In this document: piece after piece, positions 41,828 through 51,714 of the stretch
How the letters are laid out: each line of letters opens with the position of its first letter
How positions within the stretch are numbered: position 1 is the first letter of the stretch
From: Prosthecobacter algae
Lineage (GTDB): Bacteria; Verrucomicrobiota; Verrucomicrobiia; Verrucomicrobiales; Verrucomicrobiaceae
NCBI RefSeq assembly: GCF_039542385.1
Contig: NZ_BAABIA010000001.1
Location: forward strand, 558,001-622,000
DNA length: 64,000 bases
Direction of reading: 5' to 3'
Program-made: the position numbers and the translations under genes
Notes under the pieces: model-generated
What the model saw: only the letters and a program-made list of their open reading frames with translations
What the model was told of the DNA's origin: nothing
The model's database searches: none

Positions 41828-42580
41828 ATGAAACGCATTTTATCTCTCATGCTCCTGCTTGCTGCCACCCTGGGCCTCCATGCCCAGGAAGAGGTGGAAG
41901 GGGAGGGGACGGAGCGCGTGCAATACGCGCTGATCCTGCCCGATGAAAAAACGCCCGAGCTGGTGAAGCCCGAGGAGAACAACCCCTTTGAAACGGCGGC
42001 GGATGGCGCTGTGGACGACGAGGGTGACACGGAAGAAAACCAGGTGCGCGACATGCTGCTGCGCATGCCTGTGGGCGGGGCCGTGAGCGGCCTGCGCGGT
42101 GTGCGGGTGATGCTGGGCGGGATGCGCCTGGAGCAGGGAATGAACGTGCCGCCCGTGATCCCAGACCAGCAGGTGACACTGCGGGTGAAGTCCATCACGT
42201 CGGCCGCCATCGAGCTGGTGTGGGTGGAGAAAAAACCGACGGGGCTGCCACCCAAACTTTTGGTTATTCCGGTGGATGGTTCTCCCTCGGTCCGTTACCG
42301 CATGCCGACCTCGCCAGGGGCGGACCCTGCGGCTGGCGGCAGCATGGGCACGGTGCGGCGGCCCGATGTTTCCGCCCTGTCCCGTCCGGTGGCGGATGGT
42401 GAGCCGATGGTGGCGCGTGCCCAGCCTGTGGAGACCCCGCCACCTGCCCCTTCATCTGCCACGCCGCCAGCCGCGCCCGCTGCGGCACCGAAAAAATCTT
42501 CTTCGTCGCCGCCTTCGGATGCGCCTGCGGCCTCCGTGCTGCGCATGCTGTTTGGCAACCGTCCGTCTCCGGCTAAATGA
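41828..42580 (+). CDS. Periplasmic PilP-position protein
   Basis: A 250-residue protein with a signal peptide (1-19, 'LMLLLAATLGLHA'). Residues 75-160 form a small beta-rich domain ('GAVSGLRGVRVMLGGMRLEQG', 'VTLRVKSITSAAIELVWVEKK') that recalls PilP/GspC homology-region domains which bind secretins. The remaining 80 residues are Pro/Ala/Ser-rich and disordered. Position after PilN/PilO-like genes supports a role linking inner-membrane parts to the secretin. The stop overlaps the next start by four bases. Confidence 0.55.
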   Translation: MKRILSLMLLLAATLGLHAQEEVEGEGTERVQYALILPDEKTPELVKPEENNPFETAADGAVDDEGDTEENQVRDMLLRMPVGGAVSGLRGVRVMLGGMRLEQGMNVPPVIPDQQVTLRVKSITSAAIELVWVEKKPTGLPPKLLVIPVDGSPSVRYRMPTSPGADPAAGGSMGTVRRPDVSALSRPVADGEPMVARAQPVETPPPAPSSATPPAAPAAAPKKSSSSPPSDAPAASVLRMLFGNRPSPAK

Positions 42581-43575
42581 GCATTCCCCACCAGCTTCTG
42601 CGGCGGCGCTACGGCTTTACCTCCATTGAGCTGCTGATGGTCCTCTCCCTCTCGGCCCTGGTGCTGGGCGGGATCGTGGTGAGCTATGGCACGCTGGTGC
42701 GCAGCCAGCCGCAGGTGGCGAGTGTGGTGGCAGTGCCGCTGGGCAGCACGCGGCTGGTTCGTTTTTACGGCAGCAATGACACGAAGCGGCAGAACACGGC
42801 CTCCGCTCCCAGCTATGGCAGCCTAGCGCTGGCAGAGGAGCTGCGGGAGCAGTTTTACCACGATGTGCTGAGTGCCACGGCGGTGTTTTGCTTGCCGCGT
42901 GCGGATGACAACACCTGGAAGCCTGCCTACATCAAATACAATCCAGACACAGACGAAGAGCTGGACACTTCGCAGAAGTTTCGTGAGCACATCATCCGTG
43001 TGGCCGGAGTGCCCGCCAGCCAGTATCAAAACTACCGCAATCCCGGGGCCAGCAGTGAGAAGGACCAGCCAAACCTCAGTGTCTTCATCCTGGGCTACGG
43101 CGGCTACTCGGGCTACCTGCATGTGCAGGCCATCTATGACATTGATGTGATCCGTTTCAAAGGCGGCAGCCAGCCGCTGGGATTCCATGCCAGTGTGAAG
43201 CGATATACGGATCCGGCAGGCCCACCGCCAGGGGTGGACTACAGCCTCATTTTTTCCGGTGGTTACTCGGTGTTTTATCCCCCGGCGAATCCGGCGGCGA
43301 CCAAGGAGGCGGACATGGCCAAGGATGGCTTTACACCGCTGTTCGTTTCCTTTGAACGCTCCACCCGGCTGGCGTTGCGTGAGTCCACCGCGATCGACCG
43401 TTTCAAGCTGGCGGCTGAGCGGCCTTTCTATTTCATGTGGTGGCCGGACCCGGCAGCCCGGCACCTGGGGGAGCAAAAGAACACGGCACCCACCAGCACC
43501 CCCCAGCAGGCCTACAATCACATGGCGGGCCGCACCTCCTTCATGTTTACCGTGCCGATGTTTCCGGCGCTCTGA
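42577..43575 (+). CDS. GspJ/PilW-like minor prepilin
   Basis: A 332-residue protein with a short basic leader and a type IV prepilin site: Gly13 followed by 'FTSIELLMVLSLSALVLGG', with Glu+5. A large globular domain follows; it is longer than usual GspJ proteins (about 200 residues). Proteins of this kind are found in Verrucomicrobiota as parts of repeated 'Verru_Chthon' pilin cassettes; the membership here is inferred from size, motif and order. In type II secretion, GspI-J-K form a tip complex, and the same set (J-K-I order) appears here. It overlaps the PilP-position gene by four bases. Confidence 0.8.
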   Translation: MSIPHQLLRRRYGFTSIELLMVLSLSALVLGGIVVSYGTLVRSQPQVASVVAVPLGSTRLVRFYGSNDTKRQNTASAPSYGSLALAEELREQFYHDVLSATAVFCLPRADDNTWKPAYIKYNPDTDEELDTSQKFREHIIRVAGVPASQYQNYRNPGASSEKDQPNLSVFILGYGGYSGYLHVQAIYDIDVIRFKGGSQPLGFHASVKRYTDPAGPPPGVDYSLIFSGGYSVFYPPANPAATKEADMAKDGFTPLFVSFERSTRLALRESTAIDRFKLAAERPFYFMWWPDPAARHLGEQKNTAPTSTPQQAYNHMAGRTSFMFTVPMFPAL

Positions 43576-43584
43576 GACCTAGCC

Positions 43585-45174
43585 ATGAAAGTCCGCTTCC
43601 AACTTCCAGCTTCGCCGCGCAAGGGTGCCCTCATGGGGGTGGCCCTGATATTGATGCTGTGCAGCGGCCTTTTCCTGGCGGGCTGGGTGACGATGATGAG
43701 CACGCGCGCCATCCAGGTGAGCTGGCTGGAGAGCGCGATGCAACGGCGAATCGGCCTGGAAAATTCCCGGCTGCTGGCCTGGCAGACTTCCATGGACCAT
43801 GCCTTTGACCGCGAGGCGGATCTGGACAAGAAATCGGTCCTTCTTTTCAATGGCAAGGCGGGTGCGCTGAACACGCAGGACGGTTGGAAAAAGCTGAACC
43901 TTTACAGTGTGCTGACCTCGCCGCTGACGATGACGGAGAACTTCCCTTACAACCCGAACGGGCTGCGCCCAGGAAGCTCGTATTTGGCGCATGAGACCTT
44001 TATCCGCGCCGATCTGCCTAACAATGTTTCACTGGACAGCTTCGCGGCACATGAGTTTTTGAAAAGCCGCAGCCCGGTGCTGAATGGCGATCTGTTTGTG
44101 ATCTACCGGAAGCCTGCGGCCGCCGTGACGGAGCTGAACATCTACAAGAATGTGTCGCCCTTCCAGGTGCATGGGCGCACGGTGGTGCGGCACCCGCCAT
44201 CGCTGTTTGTGAAGAACACCTCCCAGGTGGATCTGCCGTTTCTGACGAAGTCGCTCTACATCCAGTCTCACGATTCGGTTTCGCGGTATCCGGTGACGGG
44301 CACCGGGCTGGATAGCAAGGTGCTGCTGCCCTCGAACCTGGCGGTGGTGCCTGCTTCTCTGGGGCCGGATTCAGCGGCGGCGAGCAAGCTCTTTGATGGC
44401 TTCCTGAACGTCATCGAAAATGCGGACAATCCGGAGAACTCGCTGGCCCACACGCTCCGCAAAGGGCTGTATGAAAACATCGAGGTGTATAAGGACAACC
44501 TGCCGCCGACCGGGCCATACTGGATGGCGAAGTATGACACGCAGGCCCCACCCGTGCCGCCGCCGGACTATGCGAATGGCGGCTTTGAGGTGCCCTTCCG
44601 GACGATGTATGTGAATCTGGCGAACCCCAGCCTGAAGCATCTTTACATCCGCCAGGACATCCGTGTGGTGGACCAGATCGTCTTTGTGGGGCAGAGAAAT
44701 GCGGCGGACTATGAAGCCGCAGGGGCGATGAGCCCGGTGATCGTCACGCTGGTGCAGGGGTCCGGCTCGCCGGTGCGCAACATCGCCTTTCAGCATGAGA
44801 ACAATCGCCGGCTGATCCTGGGCACCAAGGTGAAGGCCGGCCTAACCACTCGTGAGCTCATTTTTTCCTGGGCTGGCAATCCGATCCTGGGGCGGGAGCT
44901 ACGCTGGCGGATGACGCTGATCAATGAAGGCTTCCCGGTGCTGATGAACCTGCACGAAAATGCCACGACGGACATCCGCTGGATCGGCGGCATCATGACG
45001 AACTGGTCCGTCTGGCGGAACATTTTCACCGGCCCGCGCAGTGACCGCCTCATCCTACAATCCGACAGCGCGGTGCCCACGCTGCCAGTCGTGGGGGCCA
45101 GCTATGAATCCCTCCTGCCGCGCGAGGCGTGGCTGGAGTCGTACTTCCTGCCGATCCCCCCAGCCAGTTTATGA
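43585..45174 (+). CDS. GspK/PilX-like large minor pilin-type protein
   Basis: A 529-residue protein. The N-terminus 'SPRKGALMGVALILMLCSGLFLAGWV' has a basic leader, Gly and a hydrophobic helix without the Glu+5. This is the hallmark of GspK-type tip pseudopilins and of Verru_Chthon cassette 'A' proteins. The long extracytoplasmic part is beta-rich with no recognised domain. It lies between GspJ-like and GspI-like genes, fitting a tip complex. The stop overlaps the next gene's start by four bases. Confidence 0.72.
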   Translation: MKVRFQLPASPRKGALMGVALILMLCSGLFLAGWVTMMSTRAIQVSWLESAMQRRIGLENSRLLAWQTSMDHAFDREADLDKKSVLLFNGKAGALNTQDGWKKLNLYSVLTSPLTMTENFPYNPNGLRPGSSYLAHETFIRADLPNNVSLDSFAAHEFLKSRSPVLNGDLFVIYRKPAAAVTELNIYKNVSPFQVHGRTVVRHPPSLFVKNTSQVDLPFLTKSLYIQSHDSVSRYPVTGTGLDSKVLLPSNLAVVPASLGPDSAAASKLFDGFLNVIENADNPENSLAHTLRKGLYENIEVYKDNLPPTGPYWMAKYDTQAPPVPPPDYANGGFEVPFRTMYVNLANPSLKHLYIRQDIRVVDQIVFVGQRNAADYEAAGAMSPVIVTLVQGSGSPVRNIAFQHENNRRLILGTKVKAGLTTRELIFSWAGNPILGRELRWRMTLINEGFPVLMNLHENATTDIRWIGGIMTNWSVWRNIFTGPRSDRLILQSDSAVPTLPVVGASYESLLPREAWLESYFLPIPPASL

Positions 45175-45650
45175 AATGCCGTTCTCTCCAGTTGCTGCGC
45201 CGTGGCTACACCCTCATTGAGGTGCTGGCCGCCGGGGCCGTCATCTCCGTGGGTATGGCGGCGGCGGCGAGTCTGGCCAGTTCCCTGATGGTGCAGGAGG
45301 AGCTGGCATGGCGTGTCTCCATCACCCGCAATTATCAGGAAAACATGGTGCGGCTGTGGCAGTTGGGCCTCAGCCCTGCGGGCAGCAAGGATGCGACGAA
45401 CATCGGCGCGGTGATGCCCAGCCAGAATTACAGTGCCCTGCTGAATGAGGCCATCAACAGCACGCCTTACCTCATCGAGACCGGCACCACCACGCCTGAG
45501 GGCCTGGGCAAACTACAATCTGCCGCCATCACGGCGACGGTGAATGTTTCTTCCGATCCGAAGAAGGAGCTGGAGGGGGCCACCTTCACGCTCACGGCCT
45601 ACCGCCCCAGCCTGCCTGCCAGCCTGCGCACGGGCGCACTGAATCCCTGA
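45171..45650 (+). CDS. GspI/PilV-like minor prepilin
   Basis: A 159-residue prepilin with leader 'MKCRSLQLLRRG' and cleavage before 'YTLIEVLAAGAVISVGMAAA' (Glu+5). The short size and 'TLIEVL' match GspI/PilV. The upstream in-frame extension of 14 codons lies over the previous gene; the ATG at 45171 overlaps its stop by four bases and is preferred. Confidence 0.85.
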   Translation: MKCRSLQLLRRGYTLIEVLAAGAVISVGMAAAASLASSLMVQEELAWRVSITRNYQENMVRLWQLGLSPAGSKDATNIGAVMPSQNYSALLNEAINSTPYLIETGTTTPEGLGKLQSAAITATVNVSSDPKKELEGATFTLTAYRPSLPASLRTGALNP

Positions 45651-45668
45651 TTTCCCCCCTCCACGCTC

Positions 45669-46895
45669 ATGCTGAAGAAAGTCACCATCACCAATGTCAA
45701 TACCGGGCACAAATCCATCTCCATGGTGGATACGGACACGCATGAGAAGGCGCTGATCGGCTGCGGCATCGCGGCGAATGAGACGGCCTCCATCGAGGAC
45801 ATCACGGGCCCGGATGAAAAGCTGCAGCGGCTGACTTCGCCCAAGGGCGGATCTGAAGATTGTGGGGCGTTTTTCTCTGGCCTGGGCCGATGCCTGGAGC
45901 GCAACATCAGCATGACGAAAAGCCTGCGCCTGCAGGTGAACCGCGTGGCCTCCGCCCGCTACAAGGGCATGATCGCGGAAGTGATCCATGCCATTTCGAT
46001 GGGGGAGAAATTCAGCGATGCGATCGCCCGCTTTCGGGATCTTTTCACGGAGGACATTCTGTCCCTGGTCATCGCCGGGGAAGAGGCGGGGCAGCTTGCC
46101 CGCGTGTGCAAGCGCATCGGCGTGGCGCAGAAGAAGTCATCGAAGACGCTGAAGAAGCTGAAGGGTGCGATGATCTATCCCGGGGTGGTGATGGTGCTGG
46201 GCGTGGTGGTGGTGATCATCATGAGCTTCACGCTGGTGCCGGCGATGTCGAAGCTTTTCACGAGCTTCAATGCGGACCTGCCCTTTGCCACGAAGGCGTT
46301 GATTGCGCTTTCGGATCTGTTCATCAACAAACCCTACATGGCGGCGGCCCCGCTGGTGGGGCTGTATGTGTTGTTTTCGAACTTCAACAAGATCATGTCC
46401 CAGCGCTGGGTGCAGGACCTGGTGCTGAAGCTGCCTGTGGTGGGGATGCTGGTGCGGAAATCGGCCTCCGCCGCAGGCTTTCGCACGCTGGCCATGCTCA
46501 CGGAATCCAATGTGCGCCTCACCAGTGCGCTGGAGATCACCTCCTCCGCCACCTGGCACTATCATTACAAGGAGTTCTTCAACCGCCTGCGCGACCACAT
46601 CAGCGTGGGGCGCACGCTGCATGAGGGATTCCTCATGGAATCTCATTGGTTAGGCTCGGATGGACGCAACCTCTGCGGTCTCATTGAGCTGGCCTCGGAA
46701 ACGGGCTCTGGCACGGAGATGCTGGCAGAGATCGCCGATGACTATGAGGAGGAGCTGGACAACATGGCGGCCTCGCTGGACAAGCTGATTGAGCCACTGA
46801 CGATGCTCATCCTCGGGGTCATGGTGGGCTTCCTCATCTATGCGATCTATGGCCCGATGTTCAGCCTGGGCGATGTCATCCTGAAGAAGAAGTAG
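45669..46895 (+). CDS. PilC/GspF-like inner-membrane platform protein
   Basis: A 408-residue type II secretion F-domain protein. Two homologous F domains (about 85-200 and 270-390) each carry a helical bundle; 'IAGEEAGQLARVCKRIGVAQKKSSK' and 'LASETGSGTEMLAEIADDYEEELD' are the repeated signature. Transmembrane segments are near 165-190, 215-240 and 370-395. The N-terminal 70 residues form a small extra domain. It anchors the ATPase to the pilus base. It is the last gene of the locus; no prepilin peptidase or PilB follows in the window. Confidence 0.92.
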   Translation: MLKKVTITNVNTGHKSISMVDTDTHEKALIGCGIAANETASIEDITGPDEKLQRLTSPKGGSEDCGAFFSGLGRCLERNISMTKSLRLQVNRVASARYKGMIAEVIHAISMGEKFSDAIARFRDLFTEDILSLVIAGEEAGQLARVCKRIGVAQKKSSKTLKKLKGAMIYPGVVMVLGVVVVIIMSFTLVPAMSKLFTSFNADLPFATKALIALSDLFINKPYMAAAPLVGLYVLFSNFNKIMSQRWVQDLVLKLPVVGMLVRKSASAAGFRTLAMLTESNVRLTSALEITSSATWHYHYKEFFNRLRDHISVGRTLHEGFLMESHWLGSDGRNLCGLIELASETGSGTEMLAEIADDYEEELDNMAASLDKLIEPLTMLILGVMVGFLIYAIYGPMFSLGDVILKKK

Positions 46896-46981
46896 GCGTG
46901 GCAGGGCAGCCTCCGCCCGTGTGCGTCGGGGGCTGTTTTTGAAAAGCTTGCATTGGGAAAGATCTCGGAGATCATGTGTTC

Positions 46982-48046
46982 ATGAGAACAGATGATTTGC
47001 CGGTCAATCGTCCCCGTGGGCGCGGGGCGGCTGCGAATACGGAGCAGCGGTTCTCCGCCCTGCAGATGACCTATGATCCGGGCGAGGAGCCGGAGAAGGT
47101 GGTGACGAAATTCTTCCATGACCACTCCAGCACCATCATCAGTCGGCACAGCAGCCCGGATCTGCCGTTTGAGGCCAGCCTGAATCCGTACCGGGGCTGT
47201 GAGCATGGTTGCGCTTATTGTTATGCACGGCCCACGCATGAGTGGCTGGGCTTTTCTGCCGGGGTGGATTTTGAATCCCGCATCATGGTGAAGACGGAGG
47301 CCCCGGCGCTGCTGCGGGCGGAACTGGCGCGGGACAAGTATGTGCCGGAGCGGCTGTCCCTGAGCGGGGTGACGGACTGCTATCAGCCGGCGGAAAAGCG
47401 GCTGGAGATCACCCGTGGCTGCCTGGCCGTGCTGGCGGAGTGCCGGCACCCGGTGGTGATGATCACGAAGAATCACCTCATCACTCGTGACATGGATCAC
47501 CTGGGGGAACTGGCCCGCCACCAGGCCACGGCTGCCTACATTTCCATCACCACGCTGGATGCAGACCTGGCGCGGAAGCTGGAGCCGCGCGCCTCCTCCC
47601 CCCAGATGCGGCTGGAGGCGATCCGCGCCCTGGCGGGGCAGGGGATCCCGGTGGGCGTCTCCGTGGCACCGATGATTCCAGGGCTGAATGACAGCGAGAT
47701 CCCAGCCATCCTGGAGGCCGCGCGGGAGGCGGGGGCGCAGTTCGCCGGATACACGGTGGTGCGGCTGCCCTTCAGCGTGAAGGAGGTCTTTGCCGCGTGG
47801 CTGGAGGCGCATTTCCCTGGGAGGAAGGACAAGGTGCTGGGCCGCATTGAGGAGACGCAGGGGCGCACGCTTTCGCACCCGGAATTCGGCAAGCGGCTGA
47901 AAGGCGTGGGCGTGTGGTCGGACCAGATCGCCCAGATCTTCAAGGTCTCGCTGAAACGTGCCAGGATGCTGCATCGGCGGCCCGAGGTGAATGCAGCGGC
48001 TTTCCGGCGACCGCGTGAGCGCGGTGGGCAGATGGAGCTGTGGTGA
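46982..48046 (+). CDS. Radical SAM protein, PA0069 (SplB-like) family
   Basis: A 354-residue radical SAM enzyme with the cluster motif 'GCEHGCAYCYA' (Cys-x3-Cys-x2-Cys) near residues 75-85. 'PYRGCEHGCAYCYARPTHEWLG' together with 'ISRHSSPDLPFEASLNPYRGC'-type context and 'LSGVTDCYQPAEK' define the PA0069-type group, distantly related to spore photoproduct lyase. The substrate is not established. The C-terminus ends in 'FRRPRERGGQMELW', typical of the group. ATG at 46982 is preferred to a GTG two codons upstream. Confidence 0.9.
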   Translation: MRTDDLPVNRPRGRGAAANTEQRFSALQMTYDPGEEPEKVVTKFFHDHSSTIISRHSSPDLPFEASLNPYRGCEHGCAYCYARPTHEWLGFSAGVDFESRIMVKTEAPALLRAELARDKYVPERLSLSGVTDCYQPAEKRLEITRGCLAVLAECRHPVVMITKNHLITRDMDHLGELARHQATAAYISITTLDADLARKLEPRASSPQMRLEAIRALAGQGIPVGVSVAPMIPGLNDSEIPAILEAAREAGAQFAGYTVVRLPFSVKEVFAAWLEAHFPGRKDKVLGRIEETQGRTLSHPEFGKRLKGVGVWSDQIAQIFKVSLKRARMLHRRPEVNAAAFRRPRERGGQMELW

Positions 48047-48089
48047 TGGCGTGCAACATGGGGCGGCGGGGAGCGTTTGTGTAGCAACC

Positions 48090-48878
48090 ATGATCCGCCC
48101 ACTTTTGCTCTCCCTGTCCCTGACGGCTGTCTTTTCACTCGCTGCGGCTGAGCCGATGCCGCCGGAGGGCTTCGTGGCCATTTTCAATGGCAAGGACCTC
48201 ACGGGCTGGCAGGGCAGTGACAAATATTGGTCGGTGGAAGACGGCTGCCTGACGGGCGTGGCGGATGGCAAGCTGGACTACAATCGTTTCATCACCTGGA
48301 AGGCCGGGAAGGTGAAAAACTTCGAGCTGCGGGTGAAGGTGAAAGTGACGCCGGATGGCAACAGCGGTCTGCAATACCGGGGCCAGGAGCGCCCGGACCT
48401 GGGCGAGTGGGTGGTGACGGGCTACCAGTGCGATGTGGTGCCGAAAAACGCCGACTACAACGGCATGCTGTATGAGGAGCGGGGCCGCCGCATCCTGGCC
48501 CACACGGGGGAGAAGGTGGTCATCGATCCGCAGGGCCAGCCCTGGGTAGTGGGCAAGATGCCGGTGCAGAAATTCCCCGGCGGCGAATGGCATGACTACC
48601 GCGTGCGGGTGGAGGGGAACCATCACCGCCACTGGATCGATGGTGTGCCGACGGTGGATGTGGTGGACCTGGATGAAAAAGGCCGGGCGCTGGAGGGCGT
48701 GATCGCCGTGCAGGTGCACGTGGGCCCGCCGATGAAGATCCAGTACAAGGACTTCTTTGTTCAGCATCTGCCGGAGGATCTGCCGATCCTGAAAGCCGAG
48801 GCCGCCCCTATCCCGGCGGATGCGGTGAAGGTGGTGCCACAGGGCGGCGGCAAGAAAAAGGCACCGGCTAAAAAATAA
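48090..48878 (+). CDS. Secreted DUF1080 (3-keto-disaccharide hydrolase-like) protein
   Basis: A 262-residue protein with a signal peptide (1-20). The DUF1080 beta-jelly-roll has 'GFVAIFNGKDLTGWQG', 'WSVEDGCLTG', 'DGNSGLQYRG' and 'PGGEWHDYRVRVEGNHHRHWIDG', followed by 'IAVQVHVGPPMKIQYKDF'. Some members hydrolyse 3-keto-glycosides, a pathway that also uses Gfo/Idh/MocA enzymes; many others are uncharacterised. The family is greatly expanded in Verrucomicrobiota and Planctomycetota. The C-terminal 25 residues are Lys/Ala-rich. Upstream in-frame codons overlap the radical SAM gene and lack a signal peptide. Confidence 0.88.
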   Translation: MIRPLLLSLSLTAVFSLAAAEPMPPEGFVAIFNGKDLTGWQGSDKYWSVEDGCLTGVADGKLDYNRFITWKAGKVKNFELRVKVKVTPDGNSGLQYRGQERPDLGEWVVTGYQCDVVPKNADYNGMLYEERGRRILAHTGEKVVIDPQGQPWVVGKMPVQKFPGGEWHDYRVRVEGNHHRHWIDGVPTVDVVDLDEKGRALEGVIAVQVHVGPPMKIQYKDFFVQHLPEDLPILKAEAAPIPADAVKVVPQGGGKKKAPAKK

Positions 48879-48921
48879 GCCCCAGGGTGGCCGGTGGCGA
48901 TGCCACGGGTGCCCTGAGGCT
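48870..48921 (-). terminator. Terminator of the DUF5069 gene, overlapping the DUF1080 stop
   Basis: Arms AGCCCCAGGG (48878-48887) and CCCTGAGGCT (48912-48921) pair with one mismatch around an inner loop. On the minus strand the stem is followed by TTATTTTTT, which is the complement of the Lys-Lys-stop codons of the converging gene. Confidence 0.65.
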
Positions 48922-48950
48922 TAAGAGAAGGGTATTCGCGGTGGCGAGAT

Positions 48951-49391
48951 TTATTTGATCTCGGCGGCCCATAGGGTCTGCCAGTCGTCGAGGTTGTTGA
49001 GGTCCACGGCACCAGGATTGACGCCGGTTTCATCGGTCACGCCAGCGGCGTCGAGGATGGTCTTGCGGACGTCGTCGCCGTGGATGTAGCCGAGGATGGC
49101 CTGGTTATGCTTGTAGAGGTTGGCCTTGGTGAGGTTCACGCCAGGATAGGCTTTCACCCAGGCTTCGAGCTGGACGTAGGTGGGCTTGGTGGCGATGAAG
49201 GCGAGGAACTCATCTTCCTTGATGCCGAGGGCGCCGAGGGTCATGCCATCGTAACCTTTGCCGCAGGCCGGATAGTCGGCGTGCAGCTTGCCAGCGGCAG
49301 CCAGGGATGCCTTCAGCCAGAGGCGTGGCAGGTGCAGCACACCGAGGGGACCGGCAACACCGGAGGAGATAAGGGGGACGATTTGGCTCAT
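48951..49391 (-). CDS. DUF5069-family protein
   Basis: A 146-residue soluble protein without signal peptide. 'GVLHLPRLWLKASLAAAGKLHADYP' and 'FIATKPTYVQLEAWVKAYPG' match DUF5069, a small helical family common in Verrucomicrobiota and cyanobacteria with no known activity. It is transcribed alone. No catalytic residue can be named. Confidence 0.75.
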   Translation of the reverse strand: MSQIVPLISSGVAGPLGVLHLPRLWLKASLAAAGKLHADYPACGKGYDGMTLGALGIKEDEFLAFIATKPTYVQLEAWVKAYPGVNLTKANLYKHNQAILGYIHGDDVRKTILDAAGVTDETGVNPGAVDLNNLDDWQTLWAAEIK

Positions 49392-49566
49392 AGGAGACGG
49401 ATGATAGAGTAGGTTAGGTTGGCGGCGGCAGACGTGCTGCCGTCCCCAGAACGTGGGTTACGAAAGCTTTTGGTCAAGCGGAGGCAGAAAACACCGAGGT
49501 TTCCGACGATCGCTGGGAGAAGTGGCTAGGCTGGGACGTAGCAAGCGCAGTTGCGTGAAAAGGCTG

Positions 49567-49594
49567 TTGCCATGCAAAGGGCAACCGCTAGACT
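49567..49594 (+). promoter_or_regulatory. Promoter of hppA with inverted repeat
   Basis: TTGCCA (49567-49572) and TAGACT (49589-49594) are 16 bases apart, 48 bases upstream of the ATG. The inverted repeat GTTGCC (49566-49571) / GGCAAC (49580-49585) overlaps the -35 and spacer, a possible operator. Confidence 0.45.
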
Positions 49595-49641
49595 CGCGCG
49601 CTTTATCCCCCGGTCCAACCAACCGGTTTTAGACATCTCTC

Positions 49642-51693
49642 ATGAACTCGCTCCTTCTCGACCAAGGCATCCTTGTCTCCATCGCGCTCGCCGTGGTGGG
49701 GTTGGCTTTTGCCATCCTTTTGATTCGCCAAATCATGGCCTGCTCGCCAGGCAATGACCGCATGGCGGTGATCGGGGATGCGATCCAGCAGGGGGCGAAG
49801 GCCTATCTCAGCCGCCAGATCCGTGCGGTGAGCCTCATCGCCATCGTCGTGTTTTTCATCGTCTGGTATGCACGCGGCGGCCTGGCCAGCGCGGGCTTTG
49901 TGGTGGGGGCGGTTTGTTCCATGGTGGCCGGCTACATCGGCATGATGGTGGCGGTGCGTGCGAACGTGCGCACGGCCTGGGCAGCGAGCGTGGGCTCTCA
50001 CCCGGCGCTGAAGGTGGCCTTCAACGGCGGCGCAGTCACCGGCCTGCTGGTGGTGGCCCTGGGCCTGCTTTCTGTCGGCGTGTTTTACCTCATCGTGGAA
50101 AAGATGTCGGGTGCCAAAGCGGCGATTGATGCGCTCATCGGCCTGGCCCTGGGCAGCTCCTTGATCTCCGTCTTTGCCCGTCTGGGCGGTGGCATCTACA
50201 CCAAGGCGGCCGATGTGGGCGCTGACCTGGTGGGCAAGATCGAGCAGAATCTGAACGAAGATGATCCGCGCAACCCGGCGACCATCGCTGACAACGTGGG
50301 CGACAACGTGGGCGACTGCGCTGGCATGGCGGCAGACGTGTTTGAAACCTACGCGGTGAGCCTCATCGGCGGCATCTTGGTGGGTCACCTCACCGGCCCT
50401 GAGGGCAACCACAGCGTGCTCGTCTATCCCTTCGTGCTTTGTGGCCTGTCCATTATTTCCTCCCTGCTCGGCATCGGCTGGGTGAACTTTGTGAAGCAGA
50501 AGGCCACGGCCTCCCTGGTCAGCGGCGTGGCTGTTGCCGGTGTCGTTTCTGCCGGTCTCTTCAAATGGGCCACCGATGTGATGTTCCCGGAAGCTGTCGT
50601 GATGGCGGGCAAGACGGTGACGGCCAATGACCTGTTCTACTGCGCGCTGATCGGCATCGTGCTGACCTTTGTGGTGGTGTGGATCACGAACTACTTCACC
50701 AGCACCGCCCACGCTCCGGTGCGCCGGATTGCTAAGGCCTCCGAGACCGGCCACGCGACGAACATCATCGCGGGCATCAGCGTGGGCCACCACGCCACCC
50801 TGCTGCCGGTGCTGGCCATCGCGGCCTCCATCTGGGGCTGCTGGGACCTAGGCGGCCTGTATGGCATCGCCATCGCCGTCGTCTCCATGCTGAGCCTCAG
50901 CGGCATCATCATTTCCCTGGATGCCTTTGGCCCGATCACCGACAACGCGGGCGGCATCGCTGTGATGTCCGGCCTGCCTGAAGAAGTGCGCAAGATCACG
51001 GATGAACTGGATGCCGTGGGCAACACGATGAAGGCCGTGACGAAAGGTTACGCCATCGCCTCTGCCGGTTTGGCCGCCATGGTGCTGTTCGGCTCCTATG
51101 TGGAAGAAGTGAAGGCTTTCCTGAAGCTGGACGTGCTGGTCTTTGACCTCATGAATCCGCAGGTCATCATCGGCATGTTCATCGGTGGTCTGCTGCCCTA
51201 CCTGTTCACCGCCTTTGGCATGGATGCCGTGGGCAACGCCGCAGGTGCTGTGGTGCGCGAAGTGCGCCGCCAGATCCAGCTCAAGCCAGGCATTCTCACT
51301 GGCCAGGACGTGCCGGAGTATGGCCAGTGTGTTGACATCGTGACGAAGGCCGCCCTGCGCCAGATGATCGTGCCGGCGCTGCTGCCGATCGTGTTTGTGG
51401 TCGGTGTCGCCTTCCTGGGCAAGGAAGCCCTGGGCGGCCTGCTCATCGGCACCATCATCACGGGCCTGTTCGTCGGCATCGCCATGACGAGCTCCGGCGG
51501 TGCCTGGGACAATGCCAAGAAGTATGTCGAAGAAGGCAACCATGGCGGCAAAGGCAGCTTTGCCCATGCGGCAGCCGTGACGGGTGACACCGTCGGCGAT
51601 CCTTACAAAGACACCTCCGGGCCTGCGGTGAACCCGATGATCAAGGTGGTGAACGTGCTGGCCATCCTGGTGATCCCGCTGTTCTTCAAGTAA
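49642..51693 (+). CDS. hppA: Membrane-bound pyrophosphatase (proton-pumping type likely)
   Basis: A 683-residue ion-translocating pyrophosphatase with about 16 membrane segments. Substrate-site motifs are present: 'DVGADLVGK' (about 192-200), '[23 protein letters not shown]' (partly) and '[16 protein letters not shown]'. The K+-dependence position reads 'GNTMKA' with Lys464, the residue typical of K+-independent, proton-pumping enzymes (K+-dependent forms have Ala). It couples PPi hydrolysis to export of protons across the cytoplasmic membrane. It is transcribed alone, with its own promoter and terminator. Confidence 0.95.
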   Translation: MNSLLLDQGILVSIALAVVGLAFAILLIRQIMACSPGNDRMAVIGDAIQQGAKAYLSRQIRAVSLIAIVVFFIVWYARGGLASAGFVVGAVCSMVAGYIGMMVAVRANVRTAWAASVGSHPALKVAFNGGAVTGLLVVALGLLSVGVFYLIVEKMSGAKAAIDALIGLALGSSLISVFARLGGGIYTKAADVGADLVGKIEQNLNEDDPRNPATIADNVGDNVGDCAGMAADVFETYAVSLIGGILVGHLTGPEGNHSVLVYPFVLCGLSIISSLLGIGWVNFVKQKATASLVSGVAVAGVVSAGLFKWATDVMFPEAVVMAGKTVTANDLFYCALIGIVLTFVVVWITNYFTSTAHAPVRRIAKASETGHATNIIAGISVGHHATLLPVLAIAASIWGCWDLGGLYGIAIAVVSMLSLSGIIISLDAFGPITDNAGGIAVMSGLPEEVRKITDELDAVGNTMKAVTKGYAIASAGLAAMVLFGSYVEEVKAFLKLDVLVFDLMNPQVIIGMFIGGLLPYLFTAFGMDAVGNAAGAVVREVRRQIQLKPGILTGQDVPEYGQCVDIVTKAALRQMIVPALLPIVFVVGVAFLGKEALGGLLIGTIITGLFVGIAMTSSGGAWDNAKKYVEEGNHGGKGSFAHAAAVTGDTVGDPYKDTSGPAVNPMIKVVNVLAILVIPLFFK

Positions 51694-51714
51694 ACGACCT
51701 GCCAACTTTTGAGA

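Noticed and set aside
46847..48271. A 474-codon minus-strand frame
   Set aside because: Antisense to the radical SAM gene with its intact Cys motif and to the DUF1080 start.
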